Assembly: GCA_003646875.1 (NCBI GenBank)
Contig: QMLT01000132.1
Span: 1 to 5,663, forward strand
Source of the DNA: Deltaproteobacteria bacterium
GTDB lineage: Bacteria > Desulfobacterota > DSM-4660 > Desulfatiglandales > B25-G16
Reading direction: 5' to 3'
DNA: 5,663 nt
Each line of letters begins with the position of its first letter. Positions within the stretch are counted from its first letter, which is position 1. This document shows, one piece after another, positions 1-5,647 of the stretch. The notes beneath the pieces are model-generated. The model was not told the origin of the DNA. It saw nothing but the letters and a program-made list of their open reading frames with translations, and ran no database searches. Position numbers and translations under genes: made by a program.

Positions 1-58
1 GATTTATGGGGTGTCTTAAGCATTACTTATAGGGCATGAGACAAAAAAAGACATACCC

Positions 59-238
59 ATGCTCCTTAAATGCAGCATTTTTAAGCTGCTGCCCCAACTT
101 ATTGAGAAGTTACCCTTGGAACACGCTTTTCGATCTTTGGATAGGGAAGTTCAAGGGCAATATTTTTGGGTCAATCCGAATTTCTCAAAGGAATTAGTCT
201 TTGAATTGATTAGATTTTTGATTAACGCTGTGATCTGA
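59..238 (+). CDS. Unrecognised 59-codon ORF, possibly a gene remnant
   Basis: An ATG at 59-61 opens a 59-aa frame ending in TGA at 236-238. The frame is open from 20, just after a TAA at 17-19. The residues look protein-like: LLPQLIEKLPLEHAFRSLDR, then EVQGQYFWVNPNF, then a hydrophobic end LVFELIRFLINAVI. There is no clear ribosome binding site before the ATG. I do not recognise the family. The LLPQLIEKLPLEHAF stretch loosely recalls the start of some IS4-type transposases, but this is a weak impression and no DDE catalytic residues or long frame are present. It may be a degraded fragment or a chance ORF. It faces the operon, on the opposite strand. Confidence 0.2.
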   Translation: MLLKCSIFKLLPQLIEKLPLEHAFRSLDREVQGQYFWVNPNFSKELVFELIRFLINAVI

Positions 239-269
239 ATTGATGTTTGTTAATATGTCTTTTCTTGAA

Positions 270-348
270 CCGGTTGAACAGGAGCAGTTATACCGAATTC
301 CACGTACATTTCCCTCACTTTGCCTGATAACTGCTCCTATTCAACCGG
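270..348. repeat. 79-bp inverted repeat downstream of the operon
   Basis: Arms 270-291 and 327-348 (22 nt each) are reverse complements except at one position (C279 against A339), around a 35-nt loop. The outer ends read CCGGTTGAA and TTCAACCGG. In RNA copied from the minus strand the one exception is a G-U pair, so all 22 positions pair in the operon's own 3' transcript. No T-run follows on either side, so it is not a standard intrinsic terminator. It could be a 3'-end-stabilising hairpin, a repetitive palindrome, or a remnant of a small non-coding insertion element. No target-site duplication is evident. Confidence 0.75.
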
Positions 349-358
349 AATACATAAG

Positions 359-374
359 CAAGAATATCTTCTTG
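359..374. repeat. Small perfect hairpin CAAGAA-TATC-TTCTTG
   Basis: Six-base perfect arms (359-364 and 369-374) with a 4-nt loop, 10 nt beyond the 79-bp inverted repeat. On the operon strand the loop reads GATA. There is no T-run. It may be part of the same 3' structured region or chance in AT-rich DNA. Confidence 0.3.
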
Positions 375-489
375 ATTACATTGGTGTGTAAATTTGTATA
401 TTCAAAACGAGAGCCAAAATTTACTATCCGTTTGACTTTATGTAATATTACGCTTTTCAGAAATCCGGCTATAGCTGACCACGTACACA

Positions 490-813
490 TTATTCAAGCA
501 TTTTAAGGATTTGTGTAAGTTCTTCTTTGATTTCCTTTAATAAAGCATTAGGCGGGACAGGGCTGACCTTTTTTCCAGACTTGAGCCTTTTTTTTGCGCC
601 TTCTATTGTTAGTTTCTCTTCATAGAGCAGTTTTTTTATCTCCCTTATAGTTTCGATATCTTCTCGCTGATAGGTTCTTTGTCTCGAATCCGCCCTTTTA
701 GGCCGAATATTTTGAAACTCTTTTTCCCAATAGCGAAGAACATAGGGCTTTACTCCAATTATACGGCTTGTTTCACCAATCCTGAAAAAGCGTTTATTAT
801 CAGGGATTTCCAT
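490..813 (-). CDS. Short MerR-type HTH transcriptional regulator
   Basis: A 107-aa protein with a MerR-type winged helix-turn-helix DNA-binding domain. The recognition helices are in FFRIGETSRIIGVKPYVLRYW (about 9-29), the wing carries RRTY-like RQRTYQREDIETI (about 44-56), and the linker helix follows in IREIKKLLYEEKLTIEGAKKRL (about 56-77). A proline-containing hinge (VSPVPPN) leads to a short amphipathic helix (about 90-107) that may dimerise. There is no cysteine and no effector-binding domain, so sensing of metal, redox state or drug by the protein itself is unlikely. The ATG lies 14 nt inside the end of pheT with a strong GGGAGGG 8 nt upstream, which suggests translational coupling. Small MerR-like genes after pheT are familiar in deltaproteobacteria; their target is not known to me. 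In enterobacteria this place is held by ihfA. The family call is firm; the role is unknown. Confidence 0.9.
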   Translation of the reverse strand: MEIPDNKRFFRIGETSRIIGVKPYVLRYWEKEFQNIRPKRADSRQRTYQREDIETIREIKKLLYEEKLTIEGAKKRLKSGKKVSPVPPNALLKEIKEELTQILKMLE

Positions 814-3223
814 TTTTTGGACCCTCCCTCAGCCTTCCACCTGTCTGTCTGCGAATTTCCCTTATTACCTCTTCATGAATCTCATTTACCTCTTCGTCAG
901 TCAATGTCCTTTCCTTTGACCTATAATTGATCCCTAAAGCCAGGGCCTTTTCTTGAGGTATGATCTGTTTTCCCTGATAAATATCGAATATTTTCACGGA
1001 TTCAACAAGGTCTTTTCCTATTTCCTTTACAATATTTATGAGCATGGCGCTCTCTATAGAGCGATTAAGTATAATAGAAATATCTCTTCTAACTGATGGA
1101 AATTTTGCCAGAGGTGTAAATTTTTTTACCCGGGAAATTAATGGGAAAAGGGTTTCAATATAGATTTCAACGATATAGGCACTTTTTTCAAGTCCATAGC
1201 CCTCTATAACTTCTTTTGCGACCTTCCCGATAACACCTATCCCAAATCCGGATGAAAAAATTCTGGCATATTCGTTTGGATCAAAACCTTCTTTTGGGTT
1301 ATTTCTTTTAAACTCTGTCTTTTCAATGCCAAGTTCTTCCAGAATATTTTCTGCCACGCCCTTGATATCAAAAAAATCAGCCTCTCGCCGTTTCTGATAC
1401 CACTCCTGTGAAGATCCCATCCCAGTGATTAAGACAGCAAGAACCTGTTTTTCCTGGGGCAACTCCTCTTCGCCTTTGATATATATCTTTCCCCATTCAA
1501 AGATCCGCAGATCATTCTGGCCCCTTAATGAATTTAACCTAACGGTCGAAAGCAGCCCAGGAATAAGGGAAGTCCTCATAACAGATTGATCCTGGGTGAG
1601 GGGATTTAATAGTTTTACAAAGGATCGCAGATTACTGTTCTGTCCTGCTTTTAAAATATCGGCAGATTTTGGTGAGATGAAGCTATAGGTAATGATTTCT
1701 GTGAAACCCATACCCACCAACATGTTTTTAAGGCGGGCCCTGAGACTCAATTCGGTACTATCCTCTTCTGCTGGCCTGATAGGGGGGAGGGTCACGGGTA
1801 TATTATCGTAGCCTATTAATCGCGCAATCTCTTCAACCAAATCGGCCTCTCTGGTGATATCTACCCTGAAAGACGGCGGGCTCACTTCGATATTGTTATG
1901 ATCAATTTTTTTCACATCCATCTGAAGGGCGGAGAGATATTCTATCATGTCAGGCATGGCAACGTGGGTACCCAAAATAGTATTCGCCCGATCTGAACGC
2001 AATGATATGTGTGGAGCCGACCATGGGTTTGGGTAGCAATCGATAACGCCCTTGGCGATAGTACCGCCTGCCAGTTGCTGCATAAGCTGGAGTGATCTTC
2101 TTAAGGCAAGGTCAGTCCCCTCGATATCAATACCCCTTTCAAAGCGATACGAGGCCTCTGTAGACAGAGAAAGTTTTTTTGAGGAGCGACGGATCATGGT
2201 GGGATTAAAATAGGCACTCTCTATGAGCACAGCAGTCGAATCTTCCGTTATCTCCGAGTTAAGGCCACCCATTATTCCTGCGATGGCGACCTCCCTTTTT
2301 CCGTCACATATCATCAATGTCTGATCATCGAGCTCTCTGGTCTGTTCATCCAAGGTAATAAATGTCTGCCCTTGCTCCGCCCTTTTGACCACTATTTTAC
2401 TCTCGCCAAGGCGATGGTAATCAAAGGCATGTAGCGGTTGCCCAAACTCCATAAGAACATAGTTGGTAATATCTACCACATTATTGATAGATCTGACTCC
2501 TGAAGTATACAGCCTGTACCTCATCCAAAATGGAGACGGGCCGATTGTTACTGTATCGATTAACCCGGCAGTGTACCGGGGACAGCCGTTGCTGTCCAAA
2601 ACGTTCACCTCAGCCAGATCTTCAATGGCTCTATCACCCTCCTCAAAAGAAACCTCAGGTATGGTAACTTTTTTCCTTGTCAAAGCCCCGATCTCCCTGG
2701 CAATGCCCAGAACGGATGCACAATCAATCCGGTTGGGAGTCAGGGTAATTTCCAGAATCCAATCTTCCAGATCCATGGCCTCGGTAAGGGGCTGGCCGGG
2801 TGTGAGCTTGTCAGGAAGAATCATGATACCGGTATGATCGTCTGTCAGATCCATTTCATCTTCAGCCAGAAGCATCCCATGGGATAACTCACCCCGTATT
2901 GTGCTCTCTTTAATCAGCATGCCGTCAGGAAGTGTTGTTCCCGGCGGGGCCAAAGGCACGAAATCACCTTTCCGCATATTGGTGGCGCCGCATACCACAG
3001 ATACTGTTTCTTTTCCCGCGTCTACCTGACAGATGGAAAGCCGATCAGCTCGAGGATGGGGTTTGATATCGAGGATCCTGCATACCTTACAGTCACTGAG
3101 GTTGTGAGCCTTGTGTTCAAGACCTTCAACCTCAAGGCCTGCCATAGTAAGCATCTCGGCTAATTCAGCCGGTGTTCGATCAATCTCTACAAATTCTTTC
3201 AGCCAGTTAAGGCTAACCCTCAT
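800..3223 (-). CDS. pheT: Phenylalanyl-tRNA synthetase beta subunit
   Basis: PheT is the non-catalytic, tRNA-binding and editing partner of PheS; it removes tyrosine wrongly attached to tRNA-Phe. The 807-aa product is full length. Domains in order: an N-terminal part (MRVSLNWLKEFVEI); an OB-fold tRNA-binding domain at about 40-150 (HPRADRL, VCGATNMRKGD); the B3/B4 editing region at about 210-390 with SGVRSINNVVDITNYVL and GQPLHAFDYHRL (241-272) and EVAIAGIMGG (311-320); a B5 domain at about 405-475; a catalytic-like core at about 480-690 (NPLTQDQSVMRTSLIPGLL); and a C-terminal ferredoxin-like anticodon-binding domain from FPSVRRDISIIL (708) to about 800. AAAGGA lies 6 nt before the ATG. It follows pheS after 107 nt and its last 14 nt overlap merR. 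No frameshift or missing domain is seen. Confidence 0.98.
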   Translation of the reverse strand: MRVSLNWLKEFVEIDRTPAELAEMLTMAGLEVEGLEHKAHNLSDCKVCRILDIKPHPRADRLSICQVDAGKETVSVVCGATNMRKGDFVPLAPPGTTLPDGMLIKESTIRGELSHGMLLAEDEMDLTDDHTGIMILPDKLTPGQPLTEAMDLEDWILEITLTPNRIDCASVLGIAREIGALTRKKVTIPEVSFEEGDRAIEDLAEVNVLDSNGCPRYTAGLIDTVTIGPSPFWMRYRLYTSGVRSINNVVDITNYVLMEFGQPLHAFDYHRLGESKIVVKRAEQGQTFITLDEQTRELDDQTLMICDGKREVAIAGIMGGLNSEITEDSTAVLIESAYFNPTMIRRSSKKLSLSTEASYRFERGIDIEGTDLALRRSLQLMQQLAGGTIAKGVIDCYPNPWSAPHISLRSDRANTILGTHVAMPDMIEYLSALQMDVKKIDHNNIEVSPPSFRVDITREADLVEEIARLIGYDNIPVTLPPIRPAEEDSTELSLRARLKNMLVGMGFTEIITYSFISPKSADILKAGQNSNLRSFVKLLNPLTQDQSVMRTSLIPGLLSTVRLNSLRGQNDLRIFEWGKIYIKGEEELPQEKQVLAVLITGMGSSQEWYQKRREADFFDIKGVAENILEELGIEKTEFKRNNPKEGFDPNEYARIFSSGFGIGVIGKVAKEVIEGYGLEKSAYIVEIYIETLFPLISRVKKFTPLAKFPSVRRDISIILNRSIESAMLINIVKEIGKDLVESVKIFDIYQGKQIIPQEKALALGINYRSKERTLTDEEVNEIHEEVIREIRRQTGGRLREGPKNGNP
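822..828 (-). promoter_or_regulatory. Ribosome binding site of the merR-type gene, inside pheT
   Basis: GGGAGGG on the minus strand, within the last codons of pheT and 8 nt before the ATG at 811-813. Ribosomes finishing pheT would pass over it, so coupled translation is likely. Confidence 0.7.
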
Positions 3224-3229
3224 GTATGA

Positions 3230-3235
3230 TCCTTT
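3230..3235 (-). promoter_or_regulatory. Ribosome binding site of pheT
   Basis: AAAGGA on the minus strand, 6 nt before the pheT ATG at 3221-3223. It supports independent initiation of pheT after the 107-nt gap that follows pheS. Confidence 0.7.
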
Positions 3236-3247
3236 GTTTAATAAATT

Positions 3248-3300
3248 GTTGAGTAGTCAAATGGTTGAGTCGTTTGGTTTACACTAATCGACGACTTGAC
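3248..3300. repeat. Intergenic repeat copy B (pheS-pheT gap)
   Basis: A 53-nt element in the pheS-pheT gap, in the same orientation as copy A (4876-4925). Both start GTTRAGT, share the exact 11-mer AAATGGTTGAG (here 3259-3269), carry a GTTTA block, and end in CGACTTRAC. In this copy GTTGAGTCGT (3264-3273) can pair with ACGACTTGAC (3291-3300) over ten positions, two of them G-U wobbles on the + strand. Internal GTTGAGT units are partly tandem. It is probably a member of a small dispersed repeat family. Confidence 0.6.
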
Positions 3301-3330
3301 GAACTATTTTACCGAGTAATAATGATTCCT

Positions 3331-4338
3331 TTAAAACTGCTGTAAAAACCTTATGTCATTTTCGAAAAAGAGCCTGATATCATCCAGACCGGATTTTAGC
3401 ATAGCTATCCTCTCAACTCCCATACCAAATGCGAACCCAGAGACATTCTCTGGATCATAACCAACAGCCTTGAATACCTCTGGGTCTACCATCCCAGAGC
3501 CAAGAATTTCTATCCAGCCAGTATACGAGCAGGTTCGACAACCGGCTCCTTTGCATATGACGCACTGAATATCTACCTCTGCGCTGGGTTCAGTGAAGGG
3601 AAAGAAGCCTGTCCTGAATCGAAGTTTGGTGTCATGCGCAAATATCTGATGGATAAAGGTGGTAAGAGTTCCCTTAAGGTCGCCAAAGGTAATGCCTTTA
3701 TCTACCAATAGCCCTTCTACCTGGTGGAACATTGGGGTATGGCTGACATCTGAATCCGGTCGATACACCTTTCCCGGAGCAATTATACTTACAGGGGGGG
3801 ACTGACTTTCCATTATCCTGATCTGCATGGGTGAGGTGTGGGTTCTCAATACCACGGTATCAGATACATAGAAGGTGTCTTGGATATCCCTGGCAGGATG
3901 ATCCTTTGGCATGTTTAAGGCCTCAAAATTGTAATAATCAAGCTCCACTTCAGGTCCTTCAACAACCCTAAACCCTAAGGTTGAAAAGATGGTGCAAATC
4001 TCTTCTGTTGTCTTAGTGATGGGATGTAGGTGACCTAATGGGATTCTTCTACCAGGAAGTGTTACATCAAAAGCTGATTCCGATTCTACAGCTTTGGCAG
4101 TGAGAGAATCAGATACGAACTGGAATTGTTTATGGAGCTCCTCTTTTACCTGGTTGGCGAGTTTGCCTATAACAGGTCTTTCTTCTTTTGGCAATGCTGT
4201 CAGTTTTTTTAAAAGAAGAGCGAGGAGGCCTTTTCTACCAAGATACTGCTGCCTTAATTTTTCTAGATCAGACCTTTCAGAAACTGATTCCAGTTCTTTT
4301 AAGGCCTTCATTTTCAATTCAAGGAGTTGGTCCTTCAA
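3331..4338 (-). CDS. pheS: Phenylalanyl-tRNA synthetase alpha subunit
   Basis: PheS carries the class II catalytic core that activates phenylalanine with ATP and charges tRNA-Phe in a cytoplasmic (PheS-PheT)2 tetramer. The 335-aa product is of normal length. Residues 1 to about 90 form the coiled-coil tRNA-binding arm. The core shows VEGPEVE, DYYNFEALNMPKDHPARD (134-151), RTHTSP (165-170), motif 2 around GKVYRPDSDVSHTPMFHQVE (189-208), FPFTEPSAEVDI, and motif 3 GFAFGMGVERIAML (301-314). Ala303 aligns with E. coli Ala294, which sets phenylalanine specificity. Cys259, 262, 267 and 270 make a C-x2-C-x4-C-x2-C cluster, as in Bacillus-type PheS and possibly metal-binding. Start: UUG at 4336-4338, giving the family-like MKDQLLELK. 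The first ATG (4309-4311) would remove nine residues and has no clear ribosome binding site; the UUG has only a weak GGA 8 nt upstream. The start is therefore less certain than the identity. Confidence 0.96.
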   Translation of the reverse strand: MKDQLLELKMKALKELESVSERSDLEKLRQQYLGRKGLLALLLKKLTALPKEERPVIGKLANQVKEELHKQFQFVSDSLTAKAVESESAFDVTLPGRRIPLGHLHPITKTTEEICTIFSTLGFRVVEGPEVELDYYNFEALNMPKDHPARDIQDTFYVSDTVVLRTHTSPMQIRIMESQSPPVSIIAPGKVYRPDSDVSHTPMFHQVEGLLVDKGITFGDLKGTLTTFIHQIFAHDTKLRFRTGFFPFTEPSAEVDIQCVICKGAGCRTCSYTGWIEILGSGMVDPEVFKAVGYDPENVSGFAFGMGVERIAMLKSGLDDIRLFFENDIRFLQQF

Positions 4339-4376
4339 TATATAAATCCAGTCTTAGATCTAACTAAAGATATTTA

Positions 4377-4431
4377 AAATTTGAAACGGAAAACTGGGGT
4401 CCTATAGGCCCTTTTTTTAAGTTTCAAGTTT
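4377..4431. terminator. Long palindrome with terminator-like core between rplT and pheS
   Basis: Outer arms 4377-4387 and 4421-4431 pair over 11 positions with one G-T, with TTGAAAC / GTTTCAA as the perfect core. They enclose a second stem, GGGTCC-TATA-GGCCC (4397-4411, one bulged T), followed on the + strand by seven T (4412-4418). That is a classic intrinsic-terminator form for + transcription. On the minus strand, the direction of the operon, the core is preceded by seven A and followed by AGTTTTCC, a weaker U-tract. It could therefore act as a partial terminator or attenuator between the ribosomal genes and pheST, or block antisense transcription. I found no phenylalanine-rich leader peptide like E. 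coli pheM. Confidence 0.55.
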
Positions 4432-4508
4432 CTCAAGCGGGTTATGAATCATAAACTAATTAAAAATTGTGGCAAGTAAATTTTCAGCTCGACCAAGTAA
4501 TCATTTGA

Positions 4509-4853
4509 TCACCCAGCCATCCTGGCTATCTCTGAGAACCCTTGAGGATCACTGACAGCCATGTCTGCCAGGATCTTTCTGTCTAATGCAATATCTGCCT
4601 TTTTCATTCCCATGATAAGTTTGCTGTAGGAGAGCCCATTCTCTCTAGCAGCTGCATTAATTCGGGTGATCCAGAGTCTTCTGAAATCACCTTTTCTTTT
4701 TTTTCTGTCCCTGTAGGCATACTGTCTAGATCTCATTACAGCCACAGTGGCAGTCTTTAAAAGCTTACTTCTGCCACCCCTGTACCCTTTTGCCGCCTTG
4801 AGGATCTTTTTTCTTCTTTGCCTTGATTGCGGGGCATTTGTTGCTCGTGTCAT
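4509..4853 (-). CDS. rplT: 50S ribosomal protein L20
   Basis: L20 binds 23S rRNA early in large-subunit assembly and, in E. coli and Bacillus, represses its own operon by binding mRNA. The product is 114 aa, slightly shorter than the common 117-119. Typical L20 stretches are RRKKILKAAKGYRGGRSKL near residues 13-31, RQYAYRDRKKRKGDFRRLWI at about 43-62, INAAARENGLSYSKLI at about 65-80, and DRKILADMAVSDPQGF at about 91-106. The N-terminus (MTRATNAPQSRQ) is a variable, basic extension usual for the family. A GAGG lies 7 nt before the ATG. The 71-nt gap before it carries a repeat with complementary ends, and the 170-nt gap after it contains a palindromic terminator-like structure before pheS. The gene is intact. 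Confidence 0.97.
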   Translation of the reverse strand: MTRATNAPQSRQRRKKILKAAKGYRGGRSKLLKTATVAVMRSRQYAYRDRKKRKGDFRRLWITRINAAARENGLSYSKLIMGMKKADIALDRKILADMAVSDPQGFSEIARMAG

Positions 4854-4875
4854 ATATCTACCTCATAGAGTTGTT

Positions 4876-4925
4876 GTTAAGTCGGTAAATGGTTGAGCAG
4901 TTGAGTTGTTTATTAACGACTTAAC
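4876..4925. repeat. Intergenic repeat copy A, with complementary ends (rpmI-rplT gap)
   Basis: A 50-nt element fills most of the gap between rpmI and rplT. Its ends, GTTAAGTCG (4876-4884) and CGACTTAAC (4917-4925), are perfect reverse complements around a 32-nt interior. The last base lies in the rpmI stop codon. The interior has AAATGGTTGAG (4887-4897) and a GTTGAG-type tandem. It resembles the element at 3248-3300 in layout and sequence. Copy number elsewhere in the genome cannot be seen. Confidence 0.6.
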
Positions 4926-5122
4926 TAAAAATTCGGAATCAGTCGTGATATCTGTTTTACATTTGTCTTATCCAGGGTGGTTGATTTTCGTAAGTTTCTT
5001 TTTCTTTTTCGTGATTTTTTGGTTAAAATGTGGCTTGCAAAGGCCTTGTTTCTGAGTAACCTTCCTGTAGCTGTTCTTTTAAAGCGTTTTAACGCTCCCT
5101 TGTTTGTCTTTATCTTGGGCAT
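4925..5122 (-). CDS. rpmI: 50S ribosomal protein L35
   Basis: L35 is a small, very basic protein of the large ribosomal subunit. The product is 65 aa, the normal size. It opens with the family signature MPKIKTNKGALKRFKRT and has the expected lysine/arginine-rich middle (KKSRKRKRNLRKST) before a short tail ending in LIPNF. An in-frame ATG 24 nt upstream (5144-5146) would add MCQNRYRI and overlap infC by 14 nt. I reject that start because the L35 family begins at MPKIKTN. An AGGT overlapping the infC stop codon lies 8 nt before the chosen ATG, so translation is probably coupled to infC. In E. coli, L20 represses this gene's translation by binding the mRNA; whether such an operator exists here cannot be read from the 10-nt gap. 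rplT follows after 71 nt. Confidence 0.97.
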   Translation of the reverse strand: MPKIKTNKGALKRFKRTATGRLLRNKAFASHILTKKSRKRKRNLRKSTTLDKTNVKQISRLIPNF

Positions 5123-5132
5123 GATACGATAC

Positions 5133-5636
5133 CTATTTTGGCACAATGAGCATTGACATATCTCTTGCCTCCATCTTGGGGGCTACCTCGACAATGCCTA
5201 TATCCTCAATCTTTTTGATAATCTCTTTAAGGAGGGTGAGGCCCAAATCAGTATGGGATCTCTCCCTTCCCCTGAATACCATATGAACCCTCACCTTATC
5301 TCCCTGGAGTAAAAATCTTCGTATATTCTTTATCTTCACCTCCACATCGTGTTCTGCAATAAGGGGTCTTATTTTAATCTCTTTCAGGTGGCTTGTCCGT
5401 GTCTTGGTCTTGCTTTTTTTGGTCTTATTGTACCTGAGCTTGCCATAATCCATAATGCGGCATACAGGATGCTCTGCATTGGGGGATACCTCAACCAGAT
5501 CAAGGTTTTTTTGTTTTGCTGCGAGCAAGGCCTCAGCAATAGGGACAATTCCTATCTGCTTTCCATCCACAGAGATCAATCGTACTGTTTTTGCCTTGAT
5601 TTGCTCGTTAACCCTTACGGCCGGTTTTTTGCTTAT
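5133..5636 (-). CDS. infC: Translation initiation factor IF-3, AUA start
   Basis: IF3 binds the 30S subunit, prevents early joining of 50S and checks the start codon and initiator tRNA. From the AUA at 5634-5636 the product is 167 aa, within the family's usual 165-180. The N-terminal domain (about residues 8-77) opens with VRVNEQIKAKTVRLIS, matching the usual IF3 start, and contains the signature PVCRIMDYGK at 57-66. A lysine-rich linker leads to the C-terminal domain (about 84-167), which begins KEIKIRP. Start choice: the first in-frame AUG/GUG/UUG-type codon is a UUG at 5577-5579, which would remove 19 conserved residues. An AGGAG lies 6 nt before the AUA, and an in-frame stop (5649-5651) lies just upstream. 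E. coli infC starts with AUU and IF3 represses its own abnormal start, so similar autoregulation is inferred here. It is the first gene of the visible operon, and rpmI follows after 10 nt. Identity is near certain; the start is very likely. Confidence 0.95.
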   Translation of the reverse strand: MSKKPAVRVNEQIKAKTVRLISVDGKQIGIVPIAEALLAAKQKNLDLVEVSPNAEHPVCRIMDYGKLRYNKTKKSKTKTRTSHLKEIKIRPLIAEHDVEVKIKNIRRFLLQGDKVRVHMVFRGRERSHTDLGLTLLKEIIKKIEDIGIVEVAPKMEARDMSMLIVPK

Positions 5637-5642
5637 TGTTAG

Positions 5643-5647
5643 CTCCT
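5643..5647 (-). promoter_or_regulatory. Ribosome binding site of infC (decides the AUA start)
   Basis: AGGAG on the minus strand, 6 nt before the AUA codon at 5634-5636. It is 63 nt from the downstream UUG at 5577-5579, too far to serve that codon. This spacing is the main non-homology evidence for the AUA start. Confidence 0.8.

Larger units (their letters stand above)
239..489. other. Intergenic region beyond the operon end, no gene seen
   Basis: Between the MerR-type stop (490-492) and the small ORF I see no convincing coding sequence. An 88-codon + frame begins at 240, but it runs through the inverted repeat and into the antisense of the MerR-type gene, with no recognisable domain. The region holds the 79-bp inverted repeat, the 359-374 hairpin and a 10-bp palindrome GTAATATTAC (442-451). 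ACGTACA occurs twice (302-308 and 481-487). No intrinsic terminator with a T-run was found for the operon here. Confidence 0.6.

Noticed and set aside
72..92. A GCAGCA / TGCTGC hairpin as a terminator
   Set aside because: Only 6 pairs with a 9-nt loop and no T-run following the stem on either strand.
37..198. A 53-codon + strand frame from ATG 37 overlapping the 59-238 frame
   Set aside because: Residue composition is unlike a protein domain and there is no ribosome binding site; the 59-238 frame is the better candidate.
270..348. An integron attC site, because GTTGAAC and ATTCAAC lie in the arms
   Set aside because: The core-site motifs are in the wrong order: GTTRRRY comes first and RYYYAAC last on both strands, the reverse of attC. 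No integrase or cassette is present.
240..506. An 88-codon + strand frame beginning next to the small ORF
   Set aside because: It spans the inverted repeat and ends antisense to the MerR-type gene; no family resemblance and no good ribosome binding site.
4417..4452. An 11-aa minus-strand ORF (MIHNPLEKLET) ending at the rplT-pheS palindrome, as a pheM-like leader peptide
   Set aside because: It contains no phenylalanine codon and has no ribosome binding site, so it cannot act as a classical phenylalanine attenuator sensor.
4484..4504. A 6-aa ORF (MITWSS) right after the rplT stop
   Set aside because: Too short and without phenylalanine codons; probably chance.
4339..4508. A T-box riboswitch before pheS
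   Set aside because: No recognisable T-box sequence or specifier-loop arrangement was seen, and the region is shorter than usual for one.
5123..5146. An upstream rpmI start adding MCQNRYRI
   Set aside because: L35 proteins begin at MPKIKTN, and that ATG (5120-5122) has its own ribosome binding site.
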